A stretch of 64,000 bases of DNA, taken from contig PBGD01000031.1 of the NCBI GenBank assembly GCA_002718895.1, positions 1-64,000 on the forward strand. The letters are read 5' to 3'. Within the stretch, counting starts at the first letter, position 1. Every line of letters begins with the position of its first letter. The notes beneath the pieces are model-generated. The model searched no databases. It was not told the DNA's origin and saw only the letters and a program-made list of their open reading frames with translations. The DNA comes from Flavobacteriales bacterium (GTDB taxonomy: Bacteria > Bacteroidota > Bacteroidia > Flavobacteriales > TMED113). Position numbers and translations under genes: made by a program. Of the stretch, positions 1-9,368 are shown piece after piece.

Positions 1-1913
1 CCAGTTGCAAATGTATTTTGATTACCGTCAAAATACCAGTCAGGATCTATACCAAAATAATTTCCATCCCAAATTTCAAGATTACAACTTCCTCCTGGTA
101 TAATTTCACCCGTAGGTAAAGATGTTGCATTTTCATCATAATTAAATGCTGTTTCATCAGTACAGCCAAATATTATTTGTTGATTATCACAATCAAATCC
201 TTCTTCTGCAAATTCACAAGATCCATCGTCATCCGTGGCTTCTGTGCTATAGTTACAAGCTATTTGATCAGTACAACCTAAAACAGGAGCGTAACCTCCA
301 CCACATGCACAACACATTACTGCTGCTTGGAAATCTTCAGTGTCATAAGCACCTGAACAACCAGATGATCCTGGTCCTTCATTTGCATCATACCAATCAG
401 AACACGTGTCTCCGTATGAATCACTTGCGGAGTCATCGTTTTCACATTCTGGCTCTAATTCATTACCATCACAATCAAATCCTTCATCAGCATAATAGCA
501 ATCGTCTTCGGCTCCGAAATTACATGCTGTATCATCTTCACAAGTAGGAATAGGTTCAACATAATAAGTTCCGCCATTACATGCACAACACATAACGTTT
601 GAATCAAAGTCGTCATCATTATAATTACCACACCATTCTGGACTAGCATTATATTCAGAACAGCCATCTCCATCCACGTCAGTAGCTCCATTTGAAGTAT
701 CTACGCAAACTTCATTACCTTGACAGTCAAATCCTTCAACTGCGTATGAGCATTCTTCCTCTATTCCATAATTGCAAGCTAATGAATCAGTACATGTACT
801 TCCATCATCACAGTAGCTGTTGTTTTCTAACACATATGAACCTGTACAATAATGATATTCTACATAATTAAAGCCCCATTGATATTCAAAATTCCAACTA
901 AATGTACATCCTGTATAACTTTCACAATAAGATTGCATAGCGTCAAGAACATTAGTTCCACTGAAATCCCAATCAGCTGAGTATAATCCAGCAAAGTCAT
1001 CACAATTACCATAAGTAAAATCTTCTACCCATATTCCATCACATGTTGAATTGCCCTCACAATCTAAACCTAGAGGAGGAAAGTCACAATCTGCAGAATC
1101 TCCATAGTTGCATGCAGCAGGATCAGCACAATTACCACAATCTCCACCATCGAATTGAAAATTATCACAATTCAAAAAATAACCGTATGTGCCATCGTCA
1201 CAGTATCCATCACCGATATATGATATAGCTGTTGCTTCATCACAATCTTCACATATTCCCATACAATCAATAAACTCATTACTTTCCATTTCATCACAGA
1301 TGCCATCATTGTTTACATCGTTTAAGCAGTTGCCATCACAATCAAAATACTCCTCTTCAAATGTACATTGACCTTCTTCTCCAAAATTACATGCTGTAGC
1401 ATCAGTACACCATGTAGTTGTTCCATCACAATTACAACCAGAACAGTCCCAGTTGTATGCTTCTTCTAAATTTTCACATGTATCACCATATATAGTTACA
1501 GCTGCATCACAATTAGCTGCTCCAAATTGAGTGTAATCAATTTCACAATTAGAAAACAAACATGTTCCATCATCAACACTTGCATCAGAATTAAAGTTGT
1601 ATGCATTCGGATTTGTACATCCTAATGTGCCAAAAACACAATTACCATTAGAATCTATATCATATCCATCTTCACACAAAGGATTTGAACCCCCACCACA
1701 AGCACAACACATATCAGCAGCAATAAAGTCTGCTGTATCATAAGCACCACTACATCCATAAGATCCTAGTCCTTCATTTGCATCATACCATGATGAACAC
1801 GTGTCTCCATACGAATCTGTAGCTGAATCGTCATTCTGACATGAGTTTTGAGCATTTAAAATATTTAAAAAAGAAAATAATAGAATTATTCTAAAAGATA
1901 GTAAATTGTTCAT
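1..1913 (-). CDS. Secreted cysteine-rich modular repeat protein, C-terminus cut by window edge
   Basis: The frame is open from an ATG at 1913 to base 1 with no stop, so at least 637 codons are present and the C-terminus lies outside. A hydrophobic signal peptide of about 21 residues ends in NA with Gln next. The rest is made of disulfide-rich modules. Short units follow the pattern CTDxxACNY...DC.GN.C. Longer units of about 48 residues contain DSYGDTCSxWYDA and end in MCCACGGG. Two clear copies of the long unit exist, plus a diverged third near 580-720. No catalytic motif is visible. Such Cys/Asp/Asn-rich repeats are common in secreted proteins of marine Flavobacteriia and their function is not known to me. 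A T9SS or similar C-terminal signal would be expected beyond base 1. The gene follows the HupE-like gene on the same strand. Confidence 0.85.
   Translation of the reverse strand, partial: MNNLLSFRIILLFSFLNILNAQNSCQNDDSATDSYGDTCSSWYDANEGLGSYGCSGAYDTADFIAADMCCACGGGSNPLCEDGYDIDSNGNCVFGTLGCTNPNAYNFNSDASVDDGTCLFSNCEIDYTQFGAANCDAAVTIYGDTCENLEEAYNWDCSGCNCDGTTTWCTDATACNFGEEGQCTFEEEYFDCDGNCLNDVNNDGICDEMESNEFIDCMGICEDCDEATAISYIGDGYCDDGTYGYFLNCDNFQFDGGDCGNCADPAACNYGDSADCDFPPLGLDCEGNSTCDGIWVEDFTYGNCDDFAGLYSADWDFSGTNVLDAMQSYCESYTGCTFSWNFEYQWGFNYVEYHYCTGSYVLENNSYCDDGSTCTDSLACNYGIEEECSYAVEGFDCQGNEVCVDTSNGATDVDGDGCSEYNASPEWCGNYNDDDFDSNVMCCACNGGTYYVEPIPTCEDDTACNFGAEDDCYYADEGFDCDGNELEPECENDDSASDSYGDTCSDWYDANEGPGSSGCSGAYDTEDFQAAVMCCACGGGYAPVLGCTDQIACNYSTEATDDDGSCEFAEEGFDCDNQQIIFGCTDETAFNYDENATSLPTGEIIPGGSCNLEIWDGNYFGIDPDWYFDGNQNTFAT
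301..1842 (-). repeat. Duplicated Cys-rich module (301-447 and 1696-1842)
   Basis: Two segments of about 147 bases lie 1,395 bases (465 codons) apart in the same reading frame and are roughly 80% alike by eye. Both encode the module DSYGDTCSxWYDANEGxGS, a CSGAYDT stretch and MCCACGGG. The divergence shows an old in-frame duplication that has been kept at the protein level. Confidence 0.75.
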
Positions 1914-2014
1914 AAAGATTTTTTTAAGGGGTAGTTAGTAAATATATTATTTAGAATAAAATTAAATAATGATATTTATTCTCACAATAAAATTCTATAA
2001 AAATCATTTTAATT

Positions 2015-2776
2015 TTATACAATTCTTTCAACAAACCAGAATGATCCAACAGCTGCAATTATAATTGATACAGCGATTCTTATTTTTCTATCTTTCCAGT
2101 TTTTTCGAAACAACATATTTATTAAAATATAAGCAAGAATCAAAATTGCTAATTGACCAATTTCAACACCTATGTTAAAAGCTAATAATAGTGATATGAA
2201 ATTATCTTTTGGCAATCCATAGTAACTTAATACTGAGGCAAAACCTAAGCCGTGAAGTAATCCAAAAAGAAATACAATTATTGCTCTCCATTTTTTAGGT
2301 TCTTTAAAAATACAATTCTCCACTCCAATCCAAACAATAGATAATGCAATTAATGGTTCTGTGATAGATCCAGATAATTGAAAAATTCCTATTGCTGCCA
2401 AAAATAATGTAATACTATGAGCAATTGTGAATGATGTAACTTGTATTAATAATGACTTAAATTTTAAACATGAAAAAAATAGTCCTAAAACAAAAAGAAT
2501 ATGATCTAAACCTTTTGGAATAATATGCTCAAAGCCTGCTTTTGTAAATATTGAGAATTTTTTAATAAATGACATTGATGAAATTCGACGAATTCTAAGT
2601 CTTTTTAATGCTGCCTCATATTCTTTTGCTATTATTTCGTTTTCAAAAGAAATTTGACCTTGTTCAATCTCTGCTATTATAAAGTTCTCAGGACTATGAG
2701 CATCACTTTCTAAACAAAAAAACAAAAAGAAATTCAAAGAAAATATTTTAATAAGTCTCATAAGCTGTAGAAACAT
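2015..2776 (-). CDS. HupE/UreJ-family membrane protein
   Basis: This 253-residue protein has an N-terminal signal-like segment, a short periplasmic stretch (about residues 25-75), then five or six membrane helices. Characteristic motifs are GLDHILFVLG, FTIAHSITL, GLLHGLGFA and FNIGVEIGQ, which together match the HupE/UreJ_2 family. Members are proposed nickel or cobalt permeases, and the conserved His residues inside helices fit metal handling, but the substrate is not shown here. An in-frame ATG at 2761 (MRLIK) gives a more typical signal peptide and may be the true start. It lies 55 bases downstream of the M3 peptidase gene on the same strand. No hydrogenase or urease genes are nearby. Confidence 0.8.
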   Translation of the reverse strand: MFLQLMRLIKIFSLNFFLFFCLESDAHSPENFIIAEIEQGQISFENEIIAKEYEAALKRLRIRRISSMSFIKKFSIFTKAGFEHIIPKGLDHILFVLGLFFSCLKFKSLLIQVTSFTIAHSITLFLAAIGIFQLSGSITEPLIALSIVWIGVENCIFKEPKKWRAIIVFLFGLLHGLGFASVLSYYGLPKDNFISLLLAFNIGVEIGQLAILILAYILINMLFRKNWKDRKIRIAVSIIIAAVGSFWFVERIV

Positions 2777-2831
2777 ATTTAAAATATAAATTGATTTTTT
2801 ATCTTATTAAATTTTGATAAAATGAATTTAC

Positions 2832-4979
2832 TTAATCTAGACCTCTAACTTTTAATAACGGTTCAATAAGTGGTTTTCGACCTCTAAACTGCGTATATAG
2901 ATCCATTGCTTCTTCAGTCGATCCCTTTTCATATACATGTTTTCTCAATTTTGATGCTAAATTTGGATCAAATACGTCTCCTGTTTCTTTAAAGGCTTCG
3001 AAACCGTCAGAGTCAAGCACTGCTGAATGAACATAACTATAATATCCTGATGAGTATCCTCCAGAAAATATATGAGCAAAGTAGGTGCTTCTATATCTTG
3101 GAGCAATTTCACTTATTAGACCATATTTCTTCATCGATTTTTTTTCAAAATCATTTGCATCTTTTATTTCTTCTAAATGAGATATAGTGTGCCAATCCAT
3201 ATCTAATAAAGATGCAGCTAGATATTCAGTATTTATAAAACCTTGATTAAACTTAGAAGCATTTAATATTTTGTCAATTAAGTTATTTGGAATTGTTTCA
3301 CCAGTCTCAAAGTGAGTTGCAAAAGATTTGAGAATTTCAGGTTCACTCGCCCAATGCTCAAGTATTTGTGCAGGGAACTCTGTAAAATCTCTGGGACCTG
3401 AAGTGCCTGCCATACTTGGGTATGTAACATTTGTTAAAATACCATGCATTGCGTGACCAAATTCATGAAATAATGTAATTAAGTTATCAAAGCTTATTAA
3501 AGATGGATTGTCACCAACAGGTGCTGGAAAATTACAAACATTTACAACTATTGGACGCTCTCTGCCATCTAAATTAGATTGACCTTTAAAACTACTCATC
3601 CACGCACCACCACGTTTATTAGATCTAGTAAAGTAGTCACCAATAAAAATACCAAGATGACTACCATCTTTATCATTTACTTTCCATATTCTTGCATCAG
3701 GATGATATAAATCAATATCAAATATTTCAGTAAATGTGATACCCCATAATTTGTTAGTTGTATTAAATACACCCTTGAGTGCATTATCTAGTGATAAATA
3801 TGGTTTGATTGCTGATTCATCAAGGTCATATTTTGCTTTACGTACTTTTTCTGAATATTGCCACCAGTCCCAAGCAGCAATTTGAAAATCATGTCCCTCT
3901 GAATCAACAACTCTTTGCATATCTTTAACTTCTAATTTTGCTCTATTAATCGAGGGCTTCCATAATTGGATTAATAAATCATAAACTTCTTCTGGACTTT
4001 TAAGCATTCTTTCTTCTAGTATAAAATGTGCATGAGTTTCATATCCCATTAAGCTAGCTCTTTCGGATCTTAGTTTAGCAATTTGAGCTACAATTTTTTT
4101 ATTATCATTTTCATTATTGTTATCACCACGCATTATATAAGATTTATATAATTTTTCTCTTAAATCACGACGGGATGATTCAGTTAGAAATGGGTACATA
4201 CTTGTTCTGTGAGGGGTAAAAACATATTTGTCTTTGTATTTTTCTTTTTCTTCACTTGTTTCAGCTTGATTCATTTTGTTATCTGATGCTTCTTTTGCTG
4301 CTGCAATTACATCCTTTGATAGTCCTTCTAAATCACTTGCACTTAAAATTAGCTCATATCCATTGGTTTCAGCTAAAAGATTTTGGCCAAATGCAGTTGT
4401 GAGTTCGGATATTTGAGAATTAATATCAGTAATTTTCTTTTTTTCCTCTTCATTTAATAATGCTCCACTACGTACAAATTGTTTTCTAGTATCTTCTAAA
4501 AGCTTTTTTTGTTCTGGAGATAATTTTAGTTTTTCTTTTTGTTGCCATATTTTTTCAACACGTAAAAAAAGACTTTTATTTAGTGCAATTTTATCATAGT
4601 GAGATGATAACATAGGACTTAATTCTCGCTGTAATTCTTGAAGTTTTGGATTAGTGTTAGATCCTGTTAAGTTAAAAAAAACACGTTGAACTTTAGTCAG
4701 TAGTTGTCCGGTTCTTTCAAGTTCTTCAATTGTGTTTTCAAATGTTGGCAATTGAGTGTTATTAATAATTTCATCTATTTCTTTTAAGTTTTCTTCCATA
4801 CCCTTTTGAAATGCAACCATATAATGATCATCTTTGATCAAGTTAAAAGGAGGAATTCCATAAGGAGTGTTCCATTCTTGAAAAAATGGATTTTTTTGAG
4901 GGTCTAGAATAGATTGTTTTTTGTTTTCTTGACAAGAAATAATAATTAATGATATTAAAATAATAAGAGTCTTTTTCAT
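2832..4979 (-). CDS. M3-family metallopeptidase lipoprotein (Dcp/oligopeptidase A type)
   Basis: This 715-residue zinc peptidase carries HEFGH at residues 505-509 and the downstream Glu of the M3 active site near residue 534 (FTEFPAQIL). A lipoprotein signal ends in IISC with Cys16, so it is likely anchored in the envelope, where it would trim short peptides. Length and layout match bacterial peptidyl-dipeptidase Dcp and oligopeptidase A, with a long helical N-terminal half and a C-terminal catalytic half. It is transcribed alone from a visible TANNTTTG promoter about 26 bases upstream. The family call is secure; the exact specificity (dipeptidyl carboxypeptidase or endopeptidase) is not. Confidence 0.93.
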   Translation of the reverse strand: MKKTLIILISLIIISCQENKKQSILDPQKNPFFQEWNTPYGIPPFNLIKDDHYMVAFQKGMEENLKEIDEIINNTQLPTFENTIEELERTGQLLTKVQRVFFNLTGSNTNPKLQELQRELSPMLSSHYDKIALNKSLFLRVEKIWQQKEKLKLSPEQKKLLEDTRKQFVRSGALLNEEEKKKITDINSQISELTTAFGQNLLAETNGYELILSASDLEGLSKDVIAAAKEASDNKMNQAETSEEKEKYKDKYVFTPHRTSMYPFLTESSRRDLREKLYKSYIMRGDNNNENDNKKIVAQIAKLRSERASLMGYETHAHFILEERMLKSPEEVYDLLIQLWKPSINRAKLEVKDMQRVVDSEGHDFQIAAWDWWQYSEKVRKAKYDLDESAIKPYLSLDNALKGVFNTTNKLWGITFTEIFDIDLYHPDARIWKVNDKDGSHLGIFIGDYFTRSNKRGGAWMSSFKGQSNLDGRERPIVVNVCNFPAPVGDNPSLISFDNLITLFHEFGHAMHGILTNVTYPSMAGTSGPRDFTEFPAQILEHWASEPEILKSFATHFETGETIPNNLIDKILNASKFNQGFINTEYLAASLLDMDWHTISHLEEIKDANDFEKKSMKKYGLISEIAPRYRSTYFAHIFSGGYSSGYYSYVHSAVLDSDGFEAFKETGDVFDPNLASKLRKHVYEKGSTEEAMDLYTQFRGRKPLIEPLLKVRGLD

Positions 4980-5004
4980 TTTTTTTGTTAATTAAATTAA
5001 TGCT

Positions 5005-5036
5005 CAAAGATAGGTTTTTTTGTAGTTTTGGTACAA
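5005..5036 (-). promoter_or_regulatory. Bacteroidota-type promoter for the M3 peptidase
   Basis: Read on the minus strand, TATCTTTG (5012-5005) matches the -7 consensus TANNTTTG. A TTG at 5036-5034 sits 21 bases upstream as the -33 element. Transcription would start near 4998, leaving a leader of about 19 bases before the ATG at 4979. Confidence 0.55.
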
Positions 5037-5064
5037 TAATTCACCAAATATCAATACTATATAT

Positions 5065-5730
5065 ATGAGAGTTTTATTTTTTTTTCTAGTAATTCAAGTA
5101 TTTGCTTTTTCACAAATATCCAATCAAAATATCGTTCTACATATCAACAATTGGGATACGGATGTAGTTATAAATGAAATTATGGCTTCAAATGATAATT
5201 ATATTGCTGATGAATTTGGAGAATATGATGATTGGATTGAAATTTATAATAAAGGCAGTCAAGCAATTGATCTTAGTAATTATCATTTGTCGGATGATGT
5301 AGATAATTTAGGTAAGTATTCCTTTCCTAATATTATTCTTGGACCTAACGAATACTTTATTGTTTGGGCTGATGATGATGAAGAGGATCAAGGAGATTAT
5401 AATCATGCTACGTTTAAATTGTCTGCATCAGGTGAAGAAGTATATCTTTCTGATGAAAATTTTAATATTTTAGATGGTTTTACATTTGGAGCTCAGGATG
5501 TTGATATGGGTTATGCGAGAGTTCCCAATGGTATAGGTAATTTTGTTATACAAAATCCTACATTTTCAGCTAATAATGATCAATTATCTACTCAATTAGA
5601 ATTTAAAAAAAATCAAAAAATTCAAAAAATAGTTGATGTTTTAGGACGTCATTCAAATCAGTCATCAAGCAAAATTTTGTTATATATATATGCTAATGGT
5701 ACTATTGAGAAAAAAATAATTATAGAATAA
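5065..5730 (+). CDS. Secreted lamin-tail-domain protein with short VDVLGR tail
   Basis: This 221-residue protein has a signal peptide ending in FS before Gln. A lamin tail domain (LTD) spans about residues 33-165, seen in VINEIMASN, DDWIEIYNKG, LSNYHLSDD and GPNEYFIVWADDD. LTDs are beta-sandwich domains common in secreted Bacteroidota proteins, and the role here is unknown. The last 39 residues contain VDVLGR, then YIYANGTIEKK. Two other secreted proteins in this window share this tail, and it resembles the final strands of a T9SS type A sorting domain. The sirtuin gene starts two bases after the stop, so the two are probably co-transcribed, although their locations in the cell differ. Confidence 0.8.
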   Translation: MRVLFFFLVIQVFAFSQISNQNIVLHINNWDTDVVINEIMASNDNYIADEFGEYDDWIEIYNKGSQAIDLSNYHLSDDVDNLGKYSFPNIILGPNEYFIVWADDDEEDQGDYNHATFKLSASGEEVYLSDENFNILDGFTFGAQDVDMGYARVPNGIGNFVIQNPTFSANNDQLSTQLEFKKNQKIQKIVDVLGRHSNQSSSKILLYIYANGTIEKKIIIE

Positions 5731-5732
5731 TT

Positions 5733-6416
5733 TTGTTTAAGAAAATTGTTGTTTTTACAGGTGCGGGAATTAGTGCAGAAAGTGGTTTGGGAACTTTTCG
5801 CGATGTAGGAGGTTTGTGGAAAAAATATAATATTGAAGATGTAGCTACTCCAGAAGCCTTTAATAAAAACCCGTCCCTTGTTTTAGATTTTTACAATCAA
5901 AGAAGAAAACAATTATTAAAATCTAAACCTAATGTTGCACATTTATCTCTTGCTAAGCTGCAAAAAAAATTTAATTTAGTTGTAATTACACAAAATATTG
6001 ACAATTTACATGAGAGAAGTGGTGTTAAGAACATTATTCATTTACATGGAAAATTAACTGAGTCTAGAAGTACATTAGATAATAAAATCTACCCAATAAA
6101 TAATTCAGAATTAAATTTAGGAGATCTATGTAGTAAGGGTGGTCAATTACGTCCTAATGTTGTTTGGTTTGGTGAAGATGTGCCTAATATGAATAATGCA
6201 ATTGATGAAGTCAAATCAGCTTCTATTTTTATTATTATAGGAACTTCTTTAAATGTTTACCCAGCTGCTAACCTTATTAATTATTGTTTAAAATCTCAAA
6301 GAATTATTTTGATTGATCCTAATCCCACTAGGATTAATGGTGTAGAAATATTTGCTAAAAAAGCTACTGAATTTGTTCCAAAATTAGTTGATGATTTATT
6401 ATCATCAAATAATTAA
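5733..6416 (+). CDS. cobB: Sir2-family NAD-dependent protein deacylase without zinc cysteines
   Basis: This 227-residue sirtuin has the NAD-binding motif GAGISAESG (residues 10-18), TQNIDNLHE and the catalytic His in HLHG (His105). Tyr54 and Arg57 in FYNQRR match the pair that lets SIRT5/CobB-type sirtuins accept succinyl or malonyl lysine. Sirtuins usually hold a structural zinc with four Cys; here the corresponding stretch (about residues 108-140) has only Cys133. The start is TTG at 5733, two bases after the previous stop, and no in-frame ATG gives a full Rossmann fold. It is probably a cytosolic deacylase acting on acyl-lysines in metabolic enzymes. The family is certain; acyl specificity is inferred from the Tyr/Arg pair. 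Confidence 0.9.
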   Translation: MFKKIVVFTGAGISAESGLGTFRDVGGLWKKYNIEDVATPEAFNKNPSLVLDFYNQRRKQLLKSKPNVAHLSLAKLQKKFNLVVITQNIDNLHERSGVKNIIHLHGKLTESRSTLDNKIYPINNSELNLGDLCSKGGQLRPNVVWFGEDVPNMNNAIDEVKSASIFIIIGTSLNVYPAANLINYCLKSQRIILIDPNPTRINGVEIFAKKATEFVPKLVDDLLSSNN

Positions 6417-6451
6417 AATGATAAAATTTATTTACATTTATATTTTAAATA

Positions 6452-8629
6452 ATGAAAAAAATACTGATATTTTTATTATTTCCTTTATGTGTTAACTCTC
6501 AAAATTGGAATTTTATTAATTACTATGATGGTGATGGAAGACATCATCCTATTACCTTCTCAAATGATAGATATGGATTTGTTTTGTGTGGTCAAAATGG
6601 TGAGGGTGATTATTTAAATGACTTTTTTAAATTTGATTCACAAGATGAATCATGGATTCAATTATCTGATTTTCCTGGCGGACCAAGAGGATATGCCTAT
6701 GGTATATCAGATAGTACGTATGCTTATGTAGGTTTCGGTAGTAATAATAATGACTATCCTAATGATTGGTGGAAATACGACATGATTAATGATAATTGGG
6801 AAGAGTTGTCACCTTTTCCTTATTTAGGAAGACATCACCCAGCAATGATTTTAACAAATAATAAAATTTTTGTTGGTATGGGAAGTATAGACGGACAAAA
6901 TTTAGGAGATTGGTGGGAGTTCGATATAGAATCAAATATTTGGACACAAAAAACAGATTTTCCATTTGGAGACCGTCACCATCCTTTTTATTTTTCTATT
7001 AACAATGTTCCTTATGTAGGTTTTGGTCATGGAAATTCAATTAATAATAATATCAACATCTATAATGACTTTTATAAATATGATATTGATATTGAACAAT
7101 GGATAAAATTAAGTGATTTTCCATCAGAAGCAAGAGTTGCAGGAACTCAATTTAGTTTTAATGATAAAGGTTATGTTTTGAGTGGTGATGGTGATGATCA
7201 TGGACCACTTGACTCTGGAGAATTATGGGAATATAATCCGGAAATAGATGAATGGACACAATTGCAATCTCATCCTGGTGGTGCTAGGTGGGCACCGGGA
7301 TCTTTTACAATAGGTTGTCAAGTTTTTTTGACTTCAGGATTTGAAGCTGAAACTGGTATCTATCATAATGATTTACAATCTCTTAAATTAAGTGATGAGT
7401 GTGGTTGTACTCAGGAAGATGCTTTCAATTATAATAGTGATTTTTTAATTAATGATAATTCCTGTTGTTATGTGTCTGGTTGCACAGACAGTAATTCAAT
7501 TAATTATAATGAATTTGCTTGTTATGATGATGATAGTTGCATTCCTATATATTTAGGATGTGATGATATGTCTGCTTCAAATTATGATTCATTGGCTAAT
7601 ACTTCTATTTCCTTCGCAGGGCCTAATTTTATCGATTTAGGTCAAGGAGGTTATCATTATAATGATATGTGGGATATGGTTTTTAATTGTTATGAGAATG
7701 TTAAAATCAAATCTATTGATGTCTATGCAGAAACTTCTTTTTCAAGTCAAATTGAAATTCTAGATATTAACAATGATCAAATTTTTTCATCTGATGTCTC
7801 TTTGCAAGAGGGATTAAATCAAATTGAAATCAACTATTTAATTTTAGAAGGAAATGAATATAAAATTGGAATAAATGGCGAAAATCAAGGATTATATCGC
7901 AATAATAATATTGAAGAAAATACTTTCCCAATAAATCTTTTAAATGTAATAGATATTACATCTAATACAACAGATAGTCCACAAGATTACTTTTATTATT
8001 TCTATAATTGGCAATTAGAAATAGAATGTAATTTTTTAGGTTGTACTGATATTTTAGCATGTAATTATGATATTAATGCAACTAATAATGATGGTTCATG
8101 TGAATATGCAATAGAATATTATGATTGTAATGGTACTTGTTTAAGCGATCAAGACTTAGATAGTGTATGTGATGAGTTAGAAATATTAGGTTGTGATGAT
8201 TCATTAGCAAATAATTATAATCCAGATGCCACAGATAATGATGGTAGTTGTATTTATCCAATTTATGGTTGTACTGATATTTTAGCATGTAATTATGATA
8301 TTAATGCTACTAATAATGATGATTCATGTGAATATGCAATAGAATATTATGATTGTAATGGCTTTTGTTTAAATGATCAGGATTTTGATGGAATATGTGA
8401 TCAATTTGATAATTGTCCTGAGGATTACAATCCAAATCAGGATGATTATGATACAAATAATATAGGTGATGCCTGTGATAGTATATATTTACTAGAATTA
8501 GATATAAATAAAAATGTAGTTATGGTTGTTGATTATCTTGGAAGACCAATGCCATTTAAATCTATTAAAAAACCTATTTTTTACATTTATCGTGATGGAA
8601 GTGTGAAAAAAAATATTTTTTTCAAATAA
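6452..8629 (+). CDS. Secreted Kelch-repeat / Cys-rich repeat protein with short VDYLGR tail
   Basis: This 725-residue secreted protein has a signal peptide (MKKILIFLLFPLC) ending before Gln. Residues about 18-310 form Kelch-type repeats, probably a beta-propeller, with recurring units such as GRHHPA, WWKYD, WTQK and GFG. Next come CTDxxACNY-type Cys-rich units, an Asn/Asp-rich segment, and a thrombospondin type 3-like calcium stretch (DFDGICDQFDNCP ... GDACD). The end is the short tail VVDYLGR ... YIYRDGSVKK. No enzymatic motif is seen, so a surface adhesive or structural role is inferred. Two 96-base segments inside it are nearly identical, which points to recent repeat gain. Confidence 0.82.
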   Translation: MKKILIFLLFPLCVNSQNWNFINYYDGDGRHHPITFSNDRYGFVLCGQNGEGDYLNDFFKFDSQDESWIQLSDFPGGPRGYAYGISDSTYAYVGFGSNNNDYPNDWWKYDMINDNWEELSPFPYLGRHHPAMILTNNKIFVGMGSIDGQNLGDWWEFDIESNIWTQKTDFPFGDRHHPFYFSINNVPYVGFGHGNSINNNINIYNDFYKYDIDIEQWIKLSDFPSEARVAGTQFSFNDKGYVLSGDGDDHGPLDSGELWEYNPEIDEWTQLQSHPGGARWAPGSFTIGCQVFLTSGFEAETGIYHNDLQSLKLSDECGCTQEDAFNYNSDFLINDNSCCYVSGCTDSNSINYNEFACYDDDSCIPIYLGCDDMSASNYDSLANTSISFAGPNFIDLGQGGYHYNDMWDMVFNCYENVKIKSIDVYAETSFSSQIEILDINNDQIFSSDVSLQEGLNQIEINYLILEGNEYKIGINGENQGLYRNNNIEENTFPINLLNVIDITSNTTDSPQDYFYYFYNWQLEIECNFLGCTDILACNYDINATNNDGSCEYAIEYYDCNGTCLSDQDLDSVCDELEILGCDDSLANNYNPDATDNDGSCIYPIYGCTDILACNYDINATNNDDSCEYAIEYYDCNGFCLNDQDFDGICDQFDNCPEDYNPNQDDYDTNNIGDACDSIYLLELDINKNVVMVVDYLGRPMPFKSIKKPIFYIYRDGSVKKNIFFK
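8039..8362 (+). repeat. Recently duplicated 96-base coding unit (8039-8134 and 8267-8362)
   Basis: The two copies start 228 bases (76 codons) apart in frame and differ at only a few positions by eye. Both encode GCTDILACNY, then DINATNN and CEYAIEYYDCNG. Near-identity at silent sites indicates a young duplication or gene conversion within the Cys-rich part of the Kelch protein. Confidence 0.8.
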
Positions 8630-8630
8630 A

Positions 8631-9350
8631 CTATTTTGTAGCTGTATATAGTGATACAATGCCAAAATTTAATTCTGTTTTTTTACAGTTTTTAAAACCT
8701 ATTTTTTTTAGATTTTTCATTAAATTATTTGATGAATCAAATTCATTCACGGATTCTATAAAATATTTATATGCATGATTTTCTCTAGAAATAAATTTAC
8801 CTAACAATGGTAATATATAGTTAAAGTATAAATTATAAATATGATTGATTGGAAAAGAAGTAGGTTTTGATGGTTCAATAATGACTAATACACCTTTTTT
8901 TTCTAATACTCTGTACATTTCCTTTAATCCCAAATTAATGTCTTCAAAATTTCTTACTCCAAAACCAGCTGTAATTGCTTGAAATGAATTTTCTTTGTAT
9001 GGAATTTTTTCAGCATCAGCTAATTTTAGTGATACTCTGTTAAATAGTTTTTTTTTCTTTATTTTTTGTGATGCTTTTTCTAACATTTTTTCAGAAATAT
9101 CAATTCCAATTATATTGGCATTTGTTTTTTCTGCTGCTAGAATTGCTAAATCAGCTGTTCCTGTAGCGACATCTAATATTTTTAAAGGATTATTTTTTAT
9201 ATTTTGAATTGCTTTTTTTCGCCATACCTTATCCATTCCTAAAGATAGTATCAAATTAAGAAAATCATATGTTTCAGAAATACTATCAAACATGTAACTT
9301 ATTTGTTTTTTTTTACTCTCCTTATTATTATATGGTTTGATTATTTTCAT
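8631..9350 (-). CDS. ubiE: Demethylmenaquinone methyltransferase (MenG/UbiE)
   Basis: This 239-residue class I SAM-dependent methyltransferase has the SAM loop ILDVATGTADLA at residues 58-69 and the family motifs FDSISETYDFLN near the N-terminus and AGFGVRNFED in the middle. It matches UbiE/MenG, which makes the final C-methylation in menaquinone synthesis. Menaquinone is the usual respiratory quinone of this phylum, so the MenG role is inferred. Length is normal. The ATG at 9350 lies 18 bases downstream of the bipA stop, so it is probably the second gene of a bipA-ubiE operon. It converges with the Kelch protein gene with one base between the stops. Confidence 0.95.
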   Translation of the reverse strand: MKIIKPYNNKESKKKQISYMFDSISETYDFLNLILSLGMDKVWRKKAIQNIKNNPLKILDVATGTADLAILAAEKTNANIIGIDISEKMLEKASQKIKKKKLFNRVSLKLADAEKIPYKENSFQAITAGFGVRNFEDINLGLKEMYRVLEKKGVLVIIEPSKPTSFPINHIYNLYFNYILPLLGKFISRENHAYKYFIESVNEFDSSNNLMKNLKKIGFKNCKKTELNFGIVSLYTATK

Positions 9351-9368
9351 TTTTATAAAAAATAGTAT

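Noticed and set aside
146..1371. Several plus-strand open frames (146-547, 1043-1228, 1189-1371) rich in His, Leu and Asn
   Set aside because: They are antisense to the long Cys-rich gene; their odd composition is the mirror of its Asp/Cys/Asn codons, and they have no domain.
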